This document shows positions 58,440 through 64,000 of a DNA stretch of 64,000 bases, piece after piece. Under the pieces are notes generated by a model. It searched no databases, was not told where the DNA came from, and saw only the letters and a program-made list of their open reading frames with translations. Source of the stretch: Rutpela maculata (taxonomy: Eukaryota > Arthropoda > Insecta > Coleoptera > Cerambycidae). The position numbers were made by a program, and so were the translations under genes. The stretch lies in assembly GCA_936432065.2 (NCBI GenBank), contig OW386289.2, positions 12,628,577 to 12,692,576 of the forward strand, read 5' to 3'. Each line of letters starts with the position of its first letter. The first letter of the stretch is position 1.

Positions 58440-59151
58440 GCAACTCTTTAGATACCTCTTTTATATCAGTTTGATTGATATTGATTGATATCTTGATTGA
58501 TATCTATATTGATTGAGATTGATATCTCCCAGAGCAATAAGAGCTGCCAAGATTTTGTCATCAGCTTCATAGAAGGCCCTCAGAAATGTAAGTTTTTCTA
58601 AAAAATTTTGTATATGATTAAACATTTGAGTGTTGGAAAATCTGTACTTTTTTACCTTTTCTTGCAAAACCTCCCGTTACATCGCAACCTGACAAAGCAT
58701 GGAATGCTGGAAGAACTTCTTTTTGAAGAATTGTTAATTGACTAGCAACTTCTGCTACATTAATAAGGCGTTTTCTTGTCCCAGTACCAGTTTGAAAATA
58801 CAAACAACAACGCAGGCTATCACAGGAAAACATCGGCATCTAAAAAAACAAAAATTAACAGAACAAGAGAAATATGGATGAGGTAAATAATAGGTATTTA
58901 ACTGCCATAAGAACGATACTCCGTCAAAGATTACCACTTCGATTTTTTCTTCCAAAGCATGCATTAATTTGGATCTGTCGGTACGAACATGAAGTGATCC
59001 ATCTAGACTAAATAAAGATCTGGGAACTGGTGATAGTTCGTATTCACCAAGGATCTCTTTGTAGACCATATTTAGACGTATTCCTTACCAGTTTTTCTTT
59101 ACTCTTAGTCTGGCAAACAACACAATTTGTAAAATTCAGTTCTGCACTCAT
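58440..59151 (-). pseudogene. C-x2-C zinc-finger protein relic inside element E
   Basis: The minus ATG at 59151 opens MSAELNFTNCVVCQTKSKEK and LVRNTSKYGLQ. In the next frame follow YELSPVPRSLFSLDGSLHV, TDRSKLMHALEE and VVIFDGVSF; then TGTRKRLINVAEVASQL, LPAFHALSGCDVTGGFARKGKK and, further down, LRAFYEADDK. I recall the 'SLF..DG', 'VxxFDGxA' and 'HAxxGCDxxxxFxxKGK' order from uncharacterised repetitive proteins of invertebrates; no enzymatic activity can be assigned. At least three frame changes. The position between the arms of element E suggests it is that element's protein. Confidence 0.55.
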
Positions 59152-59785
59152 TTTAATATGTATTTAAAGTCCATTACAAACACTGGATATAAACACGAAA
59201 ACTAAACATGGAAACAGGTGAATTACTGCTTATTATTAGCGCCACGACTACGGCCGATCGGGAAGATTAGATTAGCTCTTGTGTAGGATGATGTCAAAGG
59301 ATACCGCGGCACACGCGTTGGCATCTTAAGGAGTGGGGGCAAACCTATACCCTACTCATATACCTTTCTGAAAAGCTGAGGCAATGAGGGAAAAGTTTTG
59401 TATGAAGTGATTTTGGACTTTTTTGGTTTTTCACAAAAAAAAACTTAATAACAAAAATTAGTTAAAAAAAAAAGTATAATTCTCCACGTTTAAGTCGTTT
59501 AGTTTTTGAAGTATGGAATGAAGGAATATAGCATTTTTTTAATGTTTGATGTCTTCGAGATAACGATAAAAGATGTTTTTTCTACGTGTTTCCATTGCTC
59601 AGATATGACCGATTGATTGATTTTTTTTTATAAAAACGGGTGGTGGGGGTAAACGACGCGGGGGGTGGCAAGATGGATTTTCGTGAACAGGAAGTCACTC
59701 TTATTAACCCCATATAGGTTGCCAATCATCGGCACTTTGGTGCAAGCGAATCCATTTTTTTCACCTTGGGGCCTCCCACTATGGT

Positions 59786-60437
59786 TACATAAATAGTTAT
59801 TTTATTACAAAATTACATTTTCAGTGACATAATTGCTTTTCATAGATCGCACCCTGACCTGATAATATCTTTCCGCATTTATATGACATAGTTTAGATGA
59901 CTTATTTAATTATTTAATGCATCTGGTTAAATTAATAACTGAGTATTTAAAATATAATATATTTATTTTTCATTTACCGATACCAACGCTGTTGGTGGCC
60001 ATTACATAAATAAATATATTCCAAGGACTATTTCTGGACGCTGATAAATGACACCGATTTGTTAAAAAGTTTCCTATTATAATTAATGTTGTTTCAAATA
60101 ATAATTTGTCAATATTATTCGGTCCAGGTTTCAGGTAGTGTAATTTTTGAGTCATTCATCACAAAAAACAAAACCCACGTATACCGAAGAGAACGATAAT
60201 TGCTCGACAAGAAATAAATTCCATAGAAAATATAGTAGAACAATGTATTTTTTGGCATTTCTTTAAATACTTTTTTAAACATATGTAGGTATTATTTAAA
60301 TTAAAAAATTTCGTAAAAAAAATTGGACAGAATAAAATTAAAAAAAAATAAATAAAAATAAACAAAAATAGGACTATATATTTTCTGTATACATGTCCAG
60401 GTCATAGGAATGAAAGTATATTATGATTATAGGAAAA
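59786..60437. other. Anonymous AT-rich sequence
   Basis: No features that I can support. Confidence 0.4.
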
Positions 60438-60870
60438 TACAGGGTGTAATTAGTTTTACGTCATTAAAAAAACTGGTAATGGGGACCAACTAGACAAACA
60501 AAAAACCTTTATGACTTTTTCCTCTAGGGGTACTTTGAAAAACTGACCTAGGTCAACAATTTGAATATTAGGGTAGGAAACATTTGAGAACCACTGCCTT
60601 TCTGGGTCAATAGACGTGTAGTTCCCTTTAAATTGACATAAAAAAGTGCAAAGATTACCAACCGACTCGTTCTCGCCGGCACGCGGCGGCCCGCGGTTTC
60701 AAAGCAAAGAAGGGCGGCACCTTTGATGATCGCCTCAACGGAATCAATTATAAAAATGTAAATAATTCGTTATCTTTTCTTGCAGAACTGCAAGCAAATG
60801 ATGGGCGTAGAGGTTTAAACACAGCATTTCTTTACATGTGTGTTTTTTTTAAATTTAGAACAAAATATTG

Positions 60871-61255
60871 AAGGGGCGAGCGTAGAGGCGACTTCAATGT
60901 GAATATTAGTCGATATTCCGTTGAAGCAACGTCGAGCGCGGTTAGTACTTGGATGGGTTCTCCCATCTTGGGAAATACAGCGTTCTCGTCCCACCTTCTA
61001 GAGGCTTGTATATCAGTGTATACTCGGAAGTTACGTAATTTCAGACGAGGATTACGTAGTGGATATACCATCCTTCGGAGGGGATGTAAAGCAGGCGGTC
61101 CCTTGTCTATTAAATGTTAGGCAAGTAAAAAATCCCTACTCTTCTTAAGGGAAGAGGTTCGGCAAAATTTCCAGGTTGGGGGTAGCTCGTCTCCTGGCGT
61201 CGGTGATAGGCCCTGGTAGCGGAAATAGGCCGACGTTAAACAGTTAAAAAAAAAA
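60871..61255 (+). mobile_element. Full-length 5S-rRNA-derived SINE (SINE3-type) with TSD
   Basis: 385 bp flanked by a perfect repeat CAAAATATTG (60861-60870, 61256-61265). The head (60901-60981) matches the internal promoter half of 5S rRNA: GAAGCAACGTCGAGCGCGG, GGTTAGTACTTGGATGGG and CTTGGGAAATAC. This covers the region of the RNA polymerase III A box, intermediate element and C box. A unique body follows, then a tail (from 61055) shared with the truncated copy at 11225. It ends in an A-rich run. The tail is presumably borrowed from a partner LINE. Not a functional 5S gene: both 5S ends are missing or diverged. Confidence 0.85.
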
Positions 61256-61509
61256 CAAAATATTGGAGCTTTTATTGTTGTATATAATTTTTCAGATTTA
61301 AATGTGATTTATTAACATTTGTAACCTAAATGAGTGTTCTGGTTTAAAAGTTTAAAAAATGAGAAATCATTGCTTGACATTGGGAAATAAAGAGTTAGAC
61401 GTTGGAGATACGATAACAGAAAACAATTATGTATATTTTAAGTTAGAAAAAAATTTGATTTATTTAACGAATTGCCAATCAGGTATCGAAAACTAAAATA
61501 TTCGATAAA

Positions 61510-61656
61510 TCTGGAACTTACCAATAAATTTGTTGATTTTCATAAATTGTTCGAAATGGCTTCGGTCTGCATCAATACACTTTTCGGCACGTCGAACTAA
61601 GGACATACGCACTCCGTTCATCACATTTGGTAAATTAGGATCATTTTTTATGGTTT
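61510..61656 (-). pseudogene. Mariner-type transposase C-terminal relic in element G
   Basis: The minus frame reads IKNDPNLPNVMNGVRMSL, VRRAEKCIDADRSHFEQFM. This is the helical tail of mariner-family transposases ('...VRxxxxxRxxxCIxxxGxHFExxL'). The catalytic domain is gone, replaced upstream by unrelated or decayed sequence. Confidence 0.6.
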
Positions 61657-62323
61657 CTATGCACATTAAAATACCACACTAAACTATCAACTAACGTTGT
61701 CAATAAAGAAAATAAAAATAAAACTTGGTCCAAAATCCAAAAAGCAACACAAAAAGAGCGAACAAGTAGTGTCTGTACGTAATCAAGAACTTAACGACTT
61801 GAACGGTAAATCTGAAAATACGTGGTTCAAAATTCAGAAAGAACAAAAGCAATATACAAAAACAACGAACGGGTTCGACGTGTGTACTTAACGAAGTGTC
61901 CATAGAAACTAAAATATTGCACAAGGGAGAGTATAGTTTTCTTCAGATCTACTAAGCACTCAGAAAACCCCGACGTCTTTCACCTTACCGCACCGCTAGA
62001 GACCTTACCTTACCTACTTTTAAAAAGCCATAAAAAAGTGTGATTATCAACTTGTGTCCTCGCCAACGCGCGGTCTCTACAAAGGAGCGCGACACTTTGA
62101 AAGAGCCGTATTAGCGTATTTGATGGTTAGAGGCGCCGACATACGCGAAGATAACATTCCAGTAGTTCTCAAACAATATTATTGGAACTTTTCGAAATTT
62201 TTGTTTATTTTTTTCCCAAAACTATAGGTTTTAGACCCCATGTTATATAAGTTTTTTTGTTCGTTTAGTCGTTCCCCACCGCCAGTTTTTTTTAATGACA
62301 TGAAACTGATTACACCCTGTATA

Positions 62324-63551
62324 CTGAACATAAAAGTATAATTTTTTTATAATATACTTCTTCAAAAGTGCGTCAAAGTTGGACTTGAATAGTTATTTTT
62401 ATACCAAGGCCGCGAAATTCCTTTTTACGTACTGAGAGAAAAATTATCGCCGAGGCCGCTTACGGCCGAGGTAAGATAATCTCGAGGACGCTAAAAAATT
62501 TCGCGGCCATGGTATAAACACTATTTTTTGTGCAATCGTAAATTATAGTTAGTATAGATGGTAAAAATGACACCACCGTTTATGCTATATTTTGCTAAAT
62601 AAACGCGGTGGCCTTAACGTCAGAGCGTTTCTATGGAAACGGTATTTTGAATGTATACTTGACAGTTCTCGAATAATCGTAAAAATAAAATAATTTATGT
62701 ATTTGTTGTGAATTTGGAAATAATTATGCAGATACTAATTCTGATTAATAAGATATAACAATTTTTGTTTGTCACATTTAAGAAATATCAATTTTGAAGT
62801 GACTTCAACGTCAATTATTATGAAAGTGACTTTTAGTTTTTCGGCCGTTACTAAGAGTAACGGCCGTGAAATTGAATTTCACGGACTGTTTTGAGAACGC
62901 GAAATACTCACTTCACGTACGGCTGCACAAAAAATATTTTTATGGACAAAGAAAAAGAAACAATATACTTTTTACAAAGTACGCCAAAAATGAACTTTAA
63001 AAATATTTATGAATATTTTTAACTTTTTAATCGCTCCACAAAAAACAATGAAAGTGGAGACACAGTCATTATGGGTATCATTCAAATGAATGAATAATAA
63101 AATTTTAACGATGCGACGTACTAAAAGGGCGAAACCGACAAATGTGGCAAAGGCGCGTAGCGTCTATAGGCAATTACTTGGTAAAAATTAGTAAAAATAG
63201 ACAAGGCCGGTTTCTCGAATAAAATAAATTTGGATTCATCCAGCGGCTCGAAAATTGGACGAGTGCGTTGGATAATCAGTAGAAAGCGATAGTAGGAAGA
63301 CCAAATGCAGGTCTCTCCAAATGAAAAAATTATAGAGAAAACCGTCTTGTGCATAATTAAGACAAAAAAACCAGTTTGCCAAAAAGTCGCTCGAAGGTGA
63401 AGTTGTGTCACATTCCCTTTATCGAACCTATATGAGGACCGATACGTCGCACAGTGTGGAATTTTCGTAATCTAGGCGGACAAAATACTATTTTAGCAAG
63501 TGTACGATAAACATCTTAATTCCTGAAAGTAAAATGATCAAACTTCATAAG

Positions 63552-63556
<5 letters not shown>
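62324..63556. other. Anonymous sequence with two GC-rich inverted motifs
   Basis: 62405-62515 is an imperfect inverted repeat (TACCAAGGCCGCGAAATT against AATTTCGCGGCCATGGTA) with an inner GCCGAGGCCGCTTACGGCCGAGG patch. At 62842-62866 there is a perfect 11-bp-stem hairpin, CGGCCGTTACT-AAG-AGTAACGGCCG. They may be ends of further MITEs. No genes seen. Confidence 0.5.
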
Positions 63557-63750
<194 letters not shown>

Positions 63751-63756
63751 AAAATA

Positions 63757-64000
63757 GGAGATGTTAGTGCGGACCAAAGCTTTATGGCAAACAGGAAAAA
63801 ATCGTGGGTAAGACCGCAAAGAAAAAGAGCAACCGTGGACACGTGTTTCGGACTCGTTGGTCCTCATCAGCACGGTGTAGCTAAGTTGAAAGGATAGGCA
63901 CAACTTAGGAATTGACACAAACTGTGACCACTGACAGGCAGCCAGTCGCACATTTGTGGCAAGAGTTAGAAGACCCCGGGTTTCCGGAGCGACAACTAAC
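63757..64000 (-). mobile_element. Probable Penelope-like element terminal region (runs off the window)
   Basis: Non-coding, GC-richer than the flank, with a hammerhead ribozyme on the minus strand. Penelope-like elements are known to carry minimal-stem-III hammerheads in their terminal repeats. The assignment rests on that feature; no Penelope RT or GIY-YIG coding sequence is within the window. Confidence 0.5.
63831..63878 (-). ncRNA. Hammerhead self-cleaving ribozyme, minimal stem III
   Basis: Reading the minus strand 63878 to 63831, all core elements occur in order. Stem I 5' side is ACCGUG, then CUGAUGA, stem II GGAC-CAACGA-GUCC, GAAA, stem III CAC/GUG with no loop, UC, and stem I 3' side CACGGU. 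Stem I pairs over 6 bp and stem II over 4 bp with a G-C closing pair at the core. All invariant core nucleotides are present. Cleavage is predicted after the C of UC, between plus positions 63838 and 63837. A loopless 3-bp stem III is weak alone and typical of hammerheads thought to act as dimers, as in retroelements. Confidence 0.9.

Larger units (their letters stand above)
56920..59785. mobile_element. DNA transposon with long inverted ends (element E), nested
   Basis: The left end TAGTAGGAGGCCCTAGGG...TTCGCTTG is cut by element F and resumes at 57868 with CCAAAATGCCGATGGTTGG. Without F it matches the inverted right end (59640-59785): CCTCCCACTA, CAAGCGAA, CATCGGCACTTTGG, CCCCATATAGGTTGCC, TGAACAGGAAGTCA. 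Poly-C/G-rich blocks follow on both arms. The interior has a zinc-finger gene relic on the minus strand. Superfamily unknown. Confidence 0.65.
60440..62319. mobile_element. Tc1/mariner-like element with TA duplication (element G)
   Basis: Ends CAGGGTGTAATTAGTTT and the inverse of AAACTGATTACACCCTG, with TA at both outer edges (60438-60439, 62320-62321). TIR similarity runs about 75 bp (GTCATTAAAAAAACTGG, ACAAACAAAAAA). Inner GC-rich motifs near 60670-60720 and 62050-62110 are loosely inverted too. The minus strand retains the C-terminus of a mariner-type transposase, consistent with the TA duplication. A 5S-derived SINE sits inside. Confidence 0.75.

Noticed and set aside
60901..60981. A functional 5S rRNA gene
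   Set aside because: Only the internal promoter half matches, both 5S ends are missing, and TSD plus A-rich tail show it is a SINE.

Overview
This is anonymous insect (at least arthropod) nuclear DNA: strongly AT-rich, with no recognisable host gene and a dense graveyard of nested transposable elements. The arthropod call rests mainly on a nearly complete R1-clade non-LTR retrotransposon, supported by relics of transposon protein families common in insect genomes. The exact order (a hemipteran would fit) is inference only.

Layout. 1-7.3 kb: a hAT-like foldback element with a perfect 8-bp target duplication (TSD), small inverted-repeat elements and otherwise anonymous DNA. 7.3-13.7 kb: a long-inverted-repeat element (family A/B) split by a tRNA-derived SINE, which is itself split by another insertion, and by a second long-inverted-repeat element (C) carrying GC-rich subterminal repeats and a decayed THAP DNA-binding domain with an intron. 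14.9-16.2 kb: related GC-rich repeats and a MITE. 17.6-20.2 kb: two LINE reverse-transcriptase relics. 20.2-22.5 kb: long-inverted-repeat element D, which holds an internally deleted copy of a conserved protein family I cannot name; a fuller but broken copy lies at 23.3-25.0 kb. 25.2-25.8 kb: a nearly perfect 575-bp palindrome.

27.0-35.6 kb: a foldback element whose right arm was split by a 5.7-kb R1-clade element with a 13-bp TSD. Both of its ORFs are full length except for one nonsense codon each. 35.7-38.8 kb: LINE, Tc1/mariner and DDE-transposase relics, the last as a tail-to-tail inverted pair. 41.0-44.0 kb: a second member of family A/B. 46.4-52.2 kb: a foldback fragment, a LINE C-terminal relic, and a 4.4-kb composite bounded by 23-bp inverted repeats; it contains two tandem copies of a 1.4-kb hairpin-bearing unit, one hit by a Helentron-like element. 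53.6-54.1 kb: a second copy of the THAP segment. 54.4-62.3 kb: foldback, LINE and DNA-transposon relics, including a Tc1/mariner-like element with TA TSD that hosts a full-length 5S-rRNA-derived SINE with its own TSD.

The right edge (63.5-64.0 kb) holds a long (TA)n microsatellite followed by what appears to be the terminal region of a Penelope-like element. It encodes, on the minus strand, a textbook hammerhead self-cleaving ribozyme core.

No genes here form a host pathway. The window is best read as a stratigraphy of insertions: many boundaries can be set because empty or paralogous copies of the same repeat lie elsewhere in the window.
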